Positions 51,437 through 60,618 of a stretch of DNA of 64,000 nucleotides are shown here, one piece after another; position 1 is the stretch's first letter, and every line of letters begins with the position of its first letter. Source of the DNA: CAYMUC01 sp964471865 (lineage in GTDB: Bacteria; Actinomycetota; Acidimicrobiia; Acidimicrobiales; Ilumatobacteraceae); contig CAYYHU010000001.1 in NCBI GenBank assembly GCA_964471865.1, positions 1 through 64,000 of the forward strand, read 5' to 3'. The translations under genes and the position numbers were made by a program. Under the pieces are notes generated by a model. The model ran no database searches. It saw only the letters and a list, made by a program, of their open reading frames with translations, and was not told the origin of the DNA.

Positions 51437-53542
51437 TCACAGGGGGAACTCGTAGACGAGGTCCACCACCGAGGATCGCGGCACCTGCTCCCCGACCCCG
51501 ACTGCGGTCCCCTCCACCGACAGACCCAACAGGCGTCTCTCGGTATCGCCGGTGACGGTACCCACCACCAGATCGGCATCGGCGAGGGCTTCGAGAAGGG
51601 CCTCATGATCGAGACCCAGTACCTCGGGAACGGTGACGACATCAGGCCCCTTGGAGACCACGACCAAGACCTCGCTCCCGCGATCCATGAGTTCTCCGGG
51701 CAGCGGACTCTGAGCAGCGACGTCGCCGATGGGTACCTCATCGCTGAAGTCCTCGGCCAACTCCGCGACGAGGCCGAGACCGCTCAGGGTCTCCACTGCG
51801 GTCTCGGCATCGACGAGAACCACATCGGGAACCTCTCGGGGAGCGGGACCCAACGAGGTCTCGAGTGTCACCTCGGTCCCTTTGACCACCTCGGCTCCGG
51901 CCACCAAAGCCGGTTGATCGGTGACGAACCAGGCCAGAACGGCTCCTGGGGGAACCTCCTCGTCATGGCGAGCCGCGGTCACCACGGCGCGCAGACCCAC
52001 CGCACGTAACGCGGCGACCGCCTCGTCGCCGTCGATGCCCAAGACATCGGGAAGCTGCGACAGAGTCGGACCCTCCGAGATCACCACGACGAAAGGTTGA
52101 CCTTCGTCGAGATCGACCCCCGCAGGCGGATCGGTCCGAATGACCTCGCCGTCACCGACGTCGTCACTACGTTCGCGCACCACCTCGAGTTCCCATCCGA
52201 ACTCGCCGATGAGGTTGGCCACCTCGGGACCGGGAACGCCCACCAGTTCAGGAACGGTATGGCTCGGAGTGGCGAAGGCTCGCACGACCACCACCGAGAG
52301 AACAGCGAGGATCACGAGTCCGCCGAGACCTCCGAGCACCAACCGCCGACGCGAGCCGGGTCGCCCGGTGGCGCGCGAACGATGTTCGACCTCGTCGGGT
52401 GCGGACGTGGCGACCTCGGGGACCGGGGGCGCCTCAGGCGTGGTTCTCGTGGGGGTCTCGGCAGCGGGGACCGAATGCGCCCAGGTCTCGAGATCCGAAC
52501 TCGCCGCTCGGGCCTCAGCGTCCTCAGGAGGCGTCTCGGACGCGAAATCAGGATCTGGGGCGGCATCGATGAGAGAGGGTCGCTCGAGCCCGGCCGAGTC
52601 GTCGGTGACGATGGGCAAGCGCTCCGGACGCGCCATACCCTCGGCACAGCGCACGAGAGCCTCGGCGAACGCCGCGGCGCTTGGTCGTTCGCTCGGTTCA
52701 GGCCGCCCGGCGCGCTCGAGAACCGGGGCCAGAGCCCCGAGATCCGCCGAGACCGGCAGGAGATGACCTGACCTCGCCGCCATCGTCGCTGACGCACTCG
52801 CTCCCGATAACGGCACGGTTCCCGTGACCGCTTCCACGAGCACCATGCACAGCGCGTAGACGTCGCCAGCTGCCGTGGCCTGAGGATTCTCGAGGAATTC
52901 GGGAGCGCCGTATCGGGCGCGTTCGACGCCGACGAGCTCGGAATGGGACCACACCGCATTGGACACCACCGCCGACCATCCCGCTCCCGCGAGGCTGACT
53001 CGACCGTCGGTACCGAAACGGACGGTGTCGGGGGTCAGCCCACCATGGACGACACCCCGATCGTGCAGCGCGGCGAGCCCGCGGGCGAGATGGAACCCGA
53101 GCACCACCGCCTGAGAGGGGCTCAGTCGACGACCCCGGTCCAGAATCTGGCGCAGAGTGCCGCCCGCTCGCAGTTCGGTGGCCACCCATAGACGCCGGGC
53201 TTGAGTTCCCCGGGTCGTTTCCTTCGCGGTCGCATCGAGCCAGCCCCACCCTCGAGGGGTCAACACGTCGCCATGACGTACCGCCGCTGCGGCGGCCGCG
53301 GCCTCGACCTCGTCGATGAATCCGCTCACCTGACCGGGGAGGCTGTCGAGGACTTCGCTCAGATCGATCACATCGATCGCCACCGGGGAACCATCGGCGA
53401 CGACCGAACCCACGAGACGTACCGAATCCTCGTCATGGCCGACCTCGGACAGGACGCGAAAACGACCCGAGAGCACGGCTCCGGGCAGCCGCTCGAGCAC
53501 GGTCTGAGACCAGGGCACCTCGTCAGGGGTGGCTTCGGGCAT
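51437..53542 (-). CDS. PASTA-domain membrane pseudokinase
   Basis: A 701-residue protein with the layout of PknB/StkP: kinase-like domain (residues ~26-300), disordered linker, one membrane span (~401-422) and four PASTA repeats (~428-700, each starting around VPELVG, LPDVLG, VPDVVL, VPEVLG). The catalytic residues are missing: the VAIK lysine is Asp57 (VAID), HRD is HGG (166-168), the KPEN loop is TPDT (170-173), and DFG is GAG (186-188). Only the APE motif survives. It likely senses peptidoglycan and signals by binding rather than phosphorylation. Confidence 0.88.
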   Translation of the reverse strand: MPEATPDEVPWSQTVLERLPGAVLSGRFRVLSEVGHDEDSVRLVGSVVADGSPVAIDVIDLSEVLDSLPGQVSGFIDEVEAAAAAAAVRHGDVLTPRGWGWLDATAKETTRGTQARRLWVATELRAGGTLRQILDRGRRLSPSQAVVLGFHLARGLAALHDRGVVHGGLTPDTVRFGTDGRVSLAGAGWSAVVSNAVWSHSELVGVERARYGAPEFLENPQATAAGDVYALCMVLVEAVTGTVPLSGASASATMAARSGHLLPVSADLGALAPVLERAGRPEPSERPSAAAFAEALVRCAEGMARPERLPIVTDDSAGLERPSLIDAAPDPDFASETPPEDAEARAASSDLETWAHSVPAAETPTRTTPEAPPVPEVATSAPDEVEHRSRATGRPGSRRRLVLGGLGGLVILAVLSVVVVRAFATPSHTVPELVGVPGPEVANLIGEFGWELEVVRERSDDVGDGEVIRTDPPAGVDLDEGQPFVVVISEGPTLSQLPDVLGIDGDEAVAALRAVGLRAVVTAARHDEEVPPGAVLAWFVTDQPALVAGAEVVKGTEVTLETSLGPAPREVPDVVLVDAETAVETLSGLGLVAELAEDFSDEVPIGDVAAQSPLPGELMDRGSEVLVVVSKGPDVVTVPEVLGLDHEALLEALADADLVVGTVTGDTERRLLGLSVEGTAVGVGEQVPRSSVVDLVYEFPL

Positions 53543-53678
53543 GGCGGAGCGAACCTAGCGCGTCCGTGCGCCCCCGGGGCAGCGGGCCCCACGTCGGTAC
53601 TGGCACCAACCGGCCCGGGGGAAGGTCGCTGCGGACCACGAGGTGCGATCTCGGGGTGGTTGGGGTGAGAATGGACTC

Positions 53679-54176
53679 ATGGCCAGTTCTCGAACCCGCC
53701 GCCGGGTCGATTCCCGACTCGCGTTCATCAGCCTTGCGATCGCGGCATGTCTGGTGATGATCGGATTCGGGTTCTCCGCTGCGGTCACGGGCCGTGATGC
53801 CCAGCAGCTTCCGGACGCGATCGAGTCGATCGATCCAGGGTCCGGGGACCGCGTCCTGCGCCAGACACGGATCTTTGTCGACCTCGTGACCGGCTACGAG
53901 GCGGTTCTCGTCGTCGATGGCATCGAGTTGCCCACCGTGCGGATCGACCAGTTGACGGGTCCGGATGGACGAGCACCTGAACCCGGCGAGCAAGTCGTTC
54001 TGCCTCCGGTTGCCATCTACGACCCCGGTAACGCCACGATCGCGTTCCAACCCGTCGATGGTGCCCCCATCGAAGAGTTCGTGGAGGGTCTCCATGAGGT
54101 CACGGTGATCTATTGGCGTAGCGTCGAGAGTCGGGAACGATCCCGGCAGTATTCGTGGTCGTTCCGAGTGGCCTGA
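53679..54176 (+). CDS. Membrane-anchored hypothetical protein
   Basis: A 165-residue protein of unknown function. An Arg-rich N terminus precedes one membrane span (LAFISLAIAACLVMIGFGF), and the remainder is an extracytoplasmic beta-rich domain (VDLVTGYEAVLVVDGIELPT, VTVIYWRS, YSWSFRVA) with an Ig-like strand pattern. It diverges from the PASTA pseudokinase, 136 bp apart, which hints at a shared envelope role. Confidence 0.7.
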   Translation: MASSRTRRRVDSRLAFISLAIAACLVMIGFGFSAAVTGRDAQQLPDAIESIDPGSGDRVLRQTRIFVDLVTGYEAVLVVDGIELPTVRIDQLTGPDGRAPEPGEQVVLPPVAIYDPGNATIAFQPVDGAPIEEFVEGLHEVTVIYWRSVESRERSRQYSWSFRVA

Positions 54177-54222
54177 TCACAGCCTCAGCGACACCGCCGC
54201 CTCGTCACCGAGTCGCTGCGGC

Positions 54223-56409
54223 TTAGCGAGGGGGAAGTTCGCCGGTCTCGAGAAGAATCCGGAACCCGGCCTCATCGATCACCGGTATGGCGAGGCTTTC
54301 GGCCTTGGTGAGTTTCGAGGCGCCAGGTTCGGCTCCGACGACGACCGCGAAGGTCTTCTTCGAGACACTTCCCGGGCTCGTACCACCTCGCTGTTTGATG
54401 GCCTTTTCGGCCTCATCCCGACTGAAACCTTCGAGCGTGCCCGTCACCACGACACCTTTGCCGGTCAGGACCTGAGGGAGCGAAGCCGATGCGGTGAGTC
54501 CCTCGAGGTTGTCGAAAGCCACTCCGGCGCCACGCAACGTCTCGATCATGCGCCGGTGATCCTCGTCGGCGAACCAACGCCGAATGGACTCGGCGATCAC
54601 CGGTCCGACCCCATCGACGGCGGCGAGATCCTCGGCACTCGCCGCCATGATCGCGTCGAGTGATCCGAACGCCACAGCGAGGGCCTCAGAGGCCGCGGGT
54701 CCGAGGTGTTTGATCCCCAAGGCGGTCAGCACTTTGGGAAGTGGGCGATTCCGAGACGCGTCGATGGCTCGCACCAGATTGCGCGCCGAGATCTCGCCGA
54801 AACCCTCCAGGGTCAAGACATCCTCGACGCTGAGTCGATAGAGATCGGCGGGATCCGAGACGAGCCCCCGGTCCGACAGCGCGAACACGGTTCGTTCCCC
54901 GAGCCCTTCGATGTCCATCGCCGGGCGGCTCGCCCACCAGATGATGCGCTGATCGCGCTGGAAAGGGCATCCAGGCTCGACGCAGCGAGTGTCGGCTTCC
55001 CCGTCGGCTCGCACCAACGTCGATTCGAGCGGACACGGACAGACTCGAGGGAACTGCCAGGGTTCGGTGCCCTCGGGCCGTTCACTGATCACTGGCCCGA
55101 CGACCTCAGGGATGACGTCACCGGCCTTACGCACGATCACGGTGTCGCCAGGTCGGACGTCTTTGACCCGCACTTGATCCTCGTTGTGCAACGTCGCCAT
55201 CGACACCGTGGACCCGCCCACGAACACCGGCTCGAGCACCGCGAAGGGTGTTGCTCGACCGGTGCGTCCGATCGACACCTGGATATCGCGCAACCGAGTG
55301 GTGCGCTCCTCGGGAGGGAACTTGTACGCGATCGCCCACCGGGGCGCCCGCGATGTGAAGCCGAGACGACGCCGTTGCGCCAGATCGTCCACCTTGACCA
55401 CGACCCCGTCGATCTCGTACCCGAGATCATGACGACGTTGCTCCCAGGACCTGCAGAACTCGAGGACCTCATCGATGGAGTCGAGAACGCGGATCTCGGG
55501 ATTCACCGGTAGGCCATAGGACGCAATGAGCTCCAACGTCGCGTGATGACTGTCGAGTTCGTTCAGGCCATCGACCTCACCGAGTTGATAACACCACAAG
55601 GCCAGACCCCGCGCAGCAGTGACTCGGGGGTCTTTCTGGCGCAGGCTCCCGGCTCCGGCATTGCGAGGATTCACCGGAACCGGTTCGGCCCGGCGTCCCT
55701 GAGCGACCCGTTGGCGATTCTCCTCTTCCTTCGCGGCCCGGAGGCGGTTGAAGGAGTCCACCGGCAGATAGACCTCACCCCGAACCTCGAGGACGTCGGG
55801 AAGACGTCCACCCGGCGGGGTCGGCAACATCTCGGGAACATCAGCAAGGGTCGCCACATTCGCCGTGACGTCCTCGCCGACTCGTCCGTCCCCGCGTGTC
55901 GCCGCCTGCACGAACCGGCCCTGTTCGAAGCGCAGGCTCATGGCCAGCCCATCGATCTTGAGTTCACAGACATACCGAACCCGTGGCGACGAGGACTCCT
56001 CGAGATCCAGACCTCGAAGCACCCGCTGACCCCATGCGCGCAACTCATCGGCGTCCATGGCGTTGTCGAGGCTCATCATCGGTTGGCGATGCACCACCGG
56101 AGCGAACAGCCCGCTCGGAGCTCCTCCAACCTGGTCTGCGGGAGAGCCCGCCTCGACGAGATCGGGATTCGCGGCTTCGAGGTCGCGCAATTCCCGCACG
56201 AGGAGGTCGAACTCCGCATCGGGGATCTCGGGGGCGTCGAGTTGGTGATAGAGCCGGTTGTGGCGCGCGACGAGATCTCGCAACTCGACGAGCCGACGCG
56301 CTATCTCGTCACCATGAGATGAGGATTCGATGGTCGATGTCTCGCCATCGGGCGACGAGGATGACACCGTCGAGGTCTCATCGGCGCCGGAGCCGGCGGG
56401 GTTCGCCAT
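54223..56409 (-). CDS. ligA: DNA ligase, NAD-dependent
   Basis: A 728-residue replicative ligase. It has the Ia domain, the adenylation lysine in CELKIDGLAMSL (Lys151), the OB fold, the zinc-finger cysteines (VCPCPLE, CVEPGCPF), helix-hairpin-helix repeats and a C-terminal BRCT domain (TGKGVVVTGTLEGFSRDEAE). A ~34-residue Ser/Thr-rich N-terminal extension precedes the conserved part. The ATG at 56409 has GAGG nearby; it lies 7 bp after the MetE-like gene. Confidence 0.95.
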   Translation of the reverse strand: MANPAGSGADETSTVSSSSPDGETSTIESSSHGDEIARRLVELRDLVARHNRLYHQLDAPEIPDAEFDLLVRELRDLEAANPDLVEAGSPADQVGGAPSGLFAPVVHRQPMMSLDNAMDADELRAWGQRVLRGLDLEESSSPRVRYVCELKIDGLAMSLRFEQGRFVQAATRGDGRVGEDVTANVATLADVPEMLPTPPGGRLPDVLEVRGEVYLPVDSFNRLRAAKEEENRQRVAQGRRAEPVPVNPRNAGAGSLRQKDPRVTAARGLALWCYQLGEVDGLNELDSHHATLELIASYGLPVNPEIRVLDSIDEVLEFCRSWEQRRHDLGYEIDGVVVKVDDLAQRRRLGFTSRAPRWAIAYKFPPEERTTRLRDIQVSIGRTGRATPFAVLEPVFVGGSTVSMATLHNEDQVRVKDVRPGDTVIVRKAGDVIPEVVGPVISERPEGTEPWQFPRVCPCPLESTLVRADGEADTRCVEPGCPFQRDQRIIWWASRPAMDIEGLGERTVFALSDRGLVSDPADLYRLSVEDVLTLEGFGEISARNLVRAIDASRNRPLPKVLTALGIKHLGPAASEALAVAFGSLDAIMAASAEDLAAVDGVGPVIAESIRRWFADEDHRRMIETLRGAGVAFDNLEGLTASASLPQVLTGKGVVVTGTLEGFSRDEAEKAIKQRGGTSPGSVSKKTFAVVVGAEPGASKLTKAESLAIPVIDEAGFRILLETGELPPR

Positions 56410-56416
56410 GGTGACC

Positions 56417-57418
56417 TCAGGCCCCGAAGGTGATCCGCGTCGCCGCGGCCTGATCGCCGACCCGAGCCGAAATCTGATCCACGAGATCGAAGACTCGCTC
56501 GGCCACCGCCACGCTGTGGAGGCCGAGACCACACGCCGGTGTGATCAGGCTTTGGGTCCGCAGAGCTGCCGGATCGCATCCCGCGTTGACCAGACCGCAC
56601 CACAACTCGGCGAGTCGACGCCAGGGCCGCTCCACTGAGGACGGAATCGGCCCGTCGGTGGCCACCGCCCCCCATGCGATCGTGCCACCTCGGTCGAGAA
56701 ACGGCGCCAGATATCCCGCGCCCGAGGCCAAAGACGGGCCGACGGGCACCGAGATCAGGTCGGGTCCGGCCGCGAGCAGGGTGGCGATATCGACGTCATG
56801 ACAGCAGTGGACCCCCGCCAACGCCACGGGTTCCACGACAGCGAGCGCCGCCGAGATCAGATCCACAGCGAGATCGGGAGCGAGCGCGAAGCCCGGTTCG
56901 GACACCGAAGCGAGATCGGGTTCGTCGATGACGACGATCTGGTCGACGCCGGGCAACCGGCGGGCGACTTCTTCGAGGATTGCCAGAACATGACGTTTGA
57001 CCGCTCTCACTGCGACGGGGAAAGCGAGCCGAGCGGGCGCTCCCGCCCGCAGCAAAGCCGTACCGAGGGTCACCGGACCGGTGAACTGCCATTTGACCGT
57101 CTTGGGCGGATTGGGAGCCATCAGGTCGAGAAACGTGCGCAGCCCCATGAAGGCGTCATGGCGCAGATCGGTGATCACCGGCGCCTCGGGATCCAACGCG
57201 TCGAGATCCACCCGCAAACTGCCGTACTGTCCCAAGCCGATTCCGTCGATCCCGACCACGGCTTGAGCGATCATGCCCTCGGCCGGCGAACGATGCGGTA
57301 GAGACGGGATCGTGGGAATCGCAGTGGCGTGGAGCGCGAACTCGCCAGCACGCACGGCGTCACGGTGCGGCAGACTGCCCACACCCATGCTCGCACCAGC
57401 GACGAGGTCCAACTTCAC
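56417..57418 (-). CDS. Cobalamin-independent methionine synthase C-terminal-like protein
   Basis: A 333-residue protein equal to the catalytic barrel of MetE without its N-terminal domain. Zinc-ligand-like residues are kept: VHCCHD (His/Cys) and TPACGLGL (Cys). Small stand-alone forms next to ligA are also known in mycobacteria. The methyl donor is unknown. The GTG start at 57418 has an AGGAG ribosome site 9 nt upstream; the longer open frame upstream is not supported. Confidence 0.82.
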   Translation of the reverse strand: MKLDLVAGASMGVGSLPHRDAVRAGEFALHATAIPTIPSLPHRSPAEGMIAQAVVGIDGIGLGQYGSLRVDLDALDPEAPVITDLRHDAFMGLRTFLDLMAPNPPKTVKWQFTGPVTLGTALLRAGAPARLAFPVAVRAVKRHVLAILEEVARRLPGVDQIVVIDEPDLASVSEPGFALAPDLAVDLISAALAVVEPVALAGVHCCHDVDIATLLAAGPDLISVPVGPSLASGAGYLAPFLDRGGTIAWGAVATDGPIPSSVERPWRRLAELWCGLVNAGCDPAALRTQSLITPACGLGLHSVAVAERVFDLVDQISARVGDQAAATRITFGA

Positions 57419-57509
57419 GTTCCGCGTTCTCCTCTCTCCCTTGTCGTACCACTCCGTAGCGCTGATCCACGAATCGTCGTCAGGGTGATTGGCCAGGCAG
57501 GCTGGGGAG

Positions 57510-58442
57510 GTGTCCACCACCCCCGAGATGACACCGCCAGATGCCTCGGCGCCATCGAACTCCTCGACCACGCAAGGCCGCATACGGACTCCGGTGAGCC
57601 TGTGGTTGTTGCGCAGTACCTGGTTGGCAGTGGCCATCCTCGGAGGCACGGCGCTCGGAGATGCCAGCGCTGATGCAACCGTGGCCACGCGCTGGACCCT
57701 GGGGATCCTGGCCTGGACCTGGTGGGGTGTCGCGGCTGTGGCGCTCATGGTTCTGGGCACCCTGGCACTCACGGTGTCTCGCGTCGTGATCACCGCATCA
57801 CTGGCAGCGGCGATCGTGGCCACCATCGTCGAACCCGGAGCCTGGACCGGATCCTTTCTCGGGGTGAGCGCGCTGGGTGTACTGCTGGTCGCGAGCCCCG
57901 ATATCGCCACGAGATCGGTCCAGGCCTCGGCATACGGGGCCGAATATCGCTTCACTCTGCGACCCCCGGTGGCCTTTGTCGCCCCCATGGTGCTCGCATG
58001 GATCATCGCGGTTGGTTCCTGGATGAGCGGACCTGTGCTGCTGGCCGAACGCCACTGGATCGCCGGGATCCTTCTGTGTCTTCTCGCCGCTGTGGCCACC
58101 CCGATTCTCGGGCTCAGTTTCCATCGCTTCAGTCGCCGATGGATCGTCGTGGTTCCCGCCGGTCTCGTCGTTCACGATCCCGTGGTGATGGCCGAGACAG
58201 TTCTGATTCGTCGCCATGACATCGCCCGGGTGGCACTCGCACCCGCAACGACCACCGCACGCGATCTCACCGGTGTCACCTGGGGCCATGCCATCGAGAT
58301 CACCATGTCAGGTGTCGTGCCGATGGTCCCTCGCCCGCGATCCGGTCAGGACCCCGTCATGGAACGACCCGAGGCGATCCTGGTGGCACCGAGCCGACCC
58401 GGCGCGTTCCTGCACGCCGCTCGTCAGGGACGTCTGGTCTGA
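57510..58442 (+). CDS. Hypothetical membrane protein
   Basis: A ~310-residue protein I do not recognise. After a Ser/Thr/Pro-rich N terminus it has about five to six membrane spans (WLAVAILGGTALG, WWGVAAVALMVLGTLAL, LAAAIVATIVEP, FVAPMVLAWIIAVGSWM, GILLCLLAAVATPILGL) and a C-terminal soluble domain with strand-like VVVPAGLVVHDPV and IARVALAP segments that may be PH-like. The start is either the GTG at 57510 or a TTG at 57489. Confidence 0.68.
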   Translation: MSTTPEMTPPDASAPSNSSTTQGRIRTPVSLWLLRSTWLAVAILGGTALGDASADATVATRWTLGILAWTWWGVAAVALMVLGTLALTVSRVVITASLAAAIVATIVEPGAWTGSFLGVSALGVLLVASPDIATRSVQASAYGAEYRFTLRPPVAFVAPMVLAWIIAVGSWMSGPVLLAERHWIAGILLCLLAAVATPILGLSFHRFSRRWIVVVPAGLVVHDPVVMAETVLIRRHDIARVALAPATTTARDLTGVTWGHAIEITMSGVVPMVPRPRSGQDPVMERPEAILVAPSRPGAFLHAARQGRLV

Positions 58443-58449
58443 GCACCAC

Positions 58450-59067
58450 TCAGCGGCCGGCGAGCAGCGCCGCCACCCACTCTGCGACGACCTCGGCCAC
58501 CTCGTCATGGTGACGACCGAGATCGTGTCGGCCTCCCTCGATCGGCACCACGGTCACTGAGGTCTCGCTCGTCTCGAAATAGCTACGACAGTCCTGAGCG
58601 GTGCCGAAGGGATCGCGCGTCCCCTGAACCAGCAACGTGGGAACTCTCAGTCGGGGCAGATGTTCGACTCGAAGCCGTTCGGGCCGACCCGGTGGATGAA
58701 GCGGATACGACACCAGGATCAGACCGCTGACCTCGAGGGGCGGCTCGGCGTCCACCGCTCCCGGACCGGGTCCCGCGACGGCGATCGATGCCATGCGTCC
58801 GCCCATGGAACGACCGCCCACGATGACCGGGGTCGCCACTCCATCGGAGCCCACCCGGCGATGTGTGGCCACCGCATCGCGCACGGCTGCCACGAGAACC
58901 GGGGCCCGATCAGGCGCCCGACGCCCGGCTCGGCGGTACGGAAAATCGACACGAGCCACCGCGGCTCCCACCGCTGAGATCGCGGTGTCGAGAACCACCA
59001 GGCTGGGATGTTCAGCTGAGGTTCCCGCCCCCGGAAACAGCACGACCTGGGGTGGTGCTGGCGCCAT
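58450..59067 (-). CDS. Alpha/beta hydrolase, KANL3/Tex30-like
   Basis: A 205-residue small hydrolase. LFPGAGTSAEHP gives the oxyanion loop, VGGRSMGGRMAS the nucleophile elbow, LLVQGTRDPFGT the acid, and EGGRHDLGRHH the histidine. The set matches the KANL3/Tex30 (dienelactone-hydrolase-like) group. Substrate unknown. The ATG at 59067 overlaps the J-domain gene's stop (TGATG). Confidence 0.82.
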   Translation of the reverse strand: MAPAPPQVVLFPGAGTSAEHPSLVVLDTAISAVGAAVARVDFPYRRAGRRAPDRAPVLVAAVRDAVATHRRVGSDGVATPVIVGGRSMGGRMASIAVAGPGPGAVDAEPPLEVSGLILVSYPLHPPGRPERLRVEHLPRLRVPTLLVQGTRDPFGTAQDCRSYFETSETSVTVVPIEGGRHDLGRHHDEVAEVVAEWVAALLAGR

Positions 59068-59762
59068 CACGTCTCGAGAAGGATTCGGCGGGCCTCGCCC
59101 AATTCGCCGATGCGCGTGGCTGCACCCTCGCGGGCTCCTCCGTGATCGGGGTGCACACTGCGCACCTTCTCACGGAACTGGGTCATCACCTCGCGCCGAC
59201 CGGGACGTACCGTCCCTTGGGGGAATCCGAGGATCTCGAGCGCCCACGCCCGGGGATCAGCCAGCGAGGCCAGATTGACCATGCCCGCGCCGGCGAGATG
59301 GGCGATGAACGACGCCCCCAGGGGTCCCTGCCACCGCATCGCCTTACGCAACGCAGGGGCTAGGGCCCGCCGCAACGCCGGATCGAGCCGCTCGAGGGCG
59401 TAGGCGGCTCCGAGCACCTGCTGTAAGGGGGTGCCTTGAGTGTCGAACTCGAAGCGCATCTCATCGCCCTCACCCATGAGTCGATGCACGCTGCAGGCCA
59501 AACCGTGACGATCCACCTGGTAGCGGTGACGCAACCGGGGTTGCACGACTCGTTCGGCCCGTTGTACCTGGTCGAGGAGTCGGTGAACATCAGGGATGAG
59601 ATCGTCGTCGACGTGACGCGCGTGGGCGGCCATCACCGCGCCCAGGAGCAGCCCTCCGAAACCCGGAGCCGGGTCCACGGGAAGGTGCACCCCGCCGAGA
59701 GCGACCCGACGCGTCGGGGCCCGGGGACGGGTGTGCCACACCTCGAGTTCGGCCAGCAGCAT
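59067..59762 (-). CDS. J-domain protein
   Basis: A 231-residue protein whose C-terminal ~35 residues form a J-like helix pair with an intact HPD motif (REKVRSVHPDHGGARE), the site that stimulates DnaK ATPase. The N-terminal ~190 residues are an unrecognised helical domain. The ATG at 59762 lies 7 nt behind TAGCGT (59770-59775). No DnaK is nearby; it presumably delivers a particular client. Confidence 0.78.
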   Translation of the reverse strand: MLLAELEVWHTRPRAPTRRVALGGVHLPVDPAPGFGGLLLGAVMAAHARHVDDDLIPDVHRLLDQVQRAERVVQPRLRHRYQVDRHGLACSVHRLMGEGDEMRFEFDTQGTPLQQVLGAAYALERLDPALRRALAPALRKAMRWQGPLGASFIAHLAGAGMVNLASLADPRAWALEILGFPQGTVRPGRREVMTQFREKVRSVHPDHGGAREGAATRIGELGEARRILLET

Positions 59763-59783
59763 CGATGCGACGCTACCGGCACC

Positions 59784-60536
59784 TCATACGAAGGGTCGCA
59801 CCAGACCTCGGAGGTGTTCAGCGGCTTCGACCACACCGATCTCGTCGCCGGTCTCGAGCGCGTCACCAACCCCGGTACACGCCGCGATGACGGCGCGCCA
59901 GGTTCCCAGCGACACCCCAAAGGGCGGCCGCTCGGGATCGAGACCCACCGCGACCCCGAGAAGGCTCTGTCCGCGCTGATCCGAGGGTTCTCGAACCAGA
60001 CGATCAGCCAAGGTGTAGATGTCGGCCATCGACAACTCGGGCTCGACTCCGTCCTCGTCGTCGAGCAGCATCACGTCGCCGGATTCGACGGCATCGAGCA
60101 GTTCGTCCACGACATCCTCGGCATCGGTGGCCACCACGAGCACGTCGCCTTCGAGACGGTGTGGGACCCCAGCATCGGTAACGGCTCGCACCAAGGTGTC
60201 ACGCTGAGCCGGCGTCCATTCCGACAGGTCGTACTCGGTGGCCTCGTCCTCGTCTCCGAGCTCCGCGGATCCATCCCGCTCGCGCCGTCCGAGACGGACC
60301 TCGAGAGCATCGAAAGCCTCATCGACCCGGGTTTCGAACTCGGGCGGTATCGCGATCTCGAAACCCTCCCAAGCATGGGGGACTCCGAGCTCGGCGAACA
60401 TCGCGGAGACCTCGGCCTGTTGATCGATGCTCCAGTCCGACAGGTCATAGAGCACCTTGTCGCAGTCAGGATCGGTCGGATCCCATTCGGCGCTCTCCTC
60501 GAGCGGATCGATGCGGGGCGGCTCGCTGGTGGACAC
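59784..60536 (-). CDS. Hypothetical protein with an internal tandem duplication
   Basis: A 250-residue acidic protein of unknown function. Two ~50-residue copies are visible: residues ~28-77 (LYDLSDWSIDQQAEVSAMF, LGVPHAWEGFEIAIP) and ~100-150 (EYDLSEWTPAQRDTLVRAV, AGVPHRLEGDVLVVA). Each reads helix-strand with the shared core Y-D-L-S-x-W and G-V-P-H-x-x-E-G. The C-terminal ~90 residues are helical. The GTG start is 6 nt behind TAGCGT (60543-60548). Confidence 0.72.
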   Translation of the reverse strand: MSTSEPPRIDPLEESAEWDPTDPDCDKVLYDLSDWSIDQQAEVSAMFAELGVPHAWEGFEIAIPPEFETRVDEAFDALEVRLGRRERDGSAELGDEDEATEYDLSEWTPAQRDTLVRAVTDAGVPHRLEGDVLVVATDAEDVVDELLDAVESGDVMLLDDEDGVEPELSMADIYTLADRLVREPSDQRGQSLLGVAVGLDPERPPFGVSLGTWRAVIAACTGVGDALETGDEIGVVEAAEHLRGLVRPFV

Positions 60537-60618
60537 GCCCCAACGCTACTCGCCCGCGCTCTCAGCCCCCCGGGACGCATCTCACCTCATCGTCTCCACG
60601 ATGAGAGACCGACCTCAC

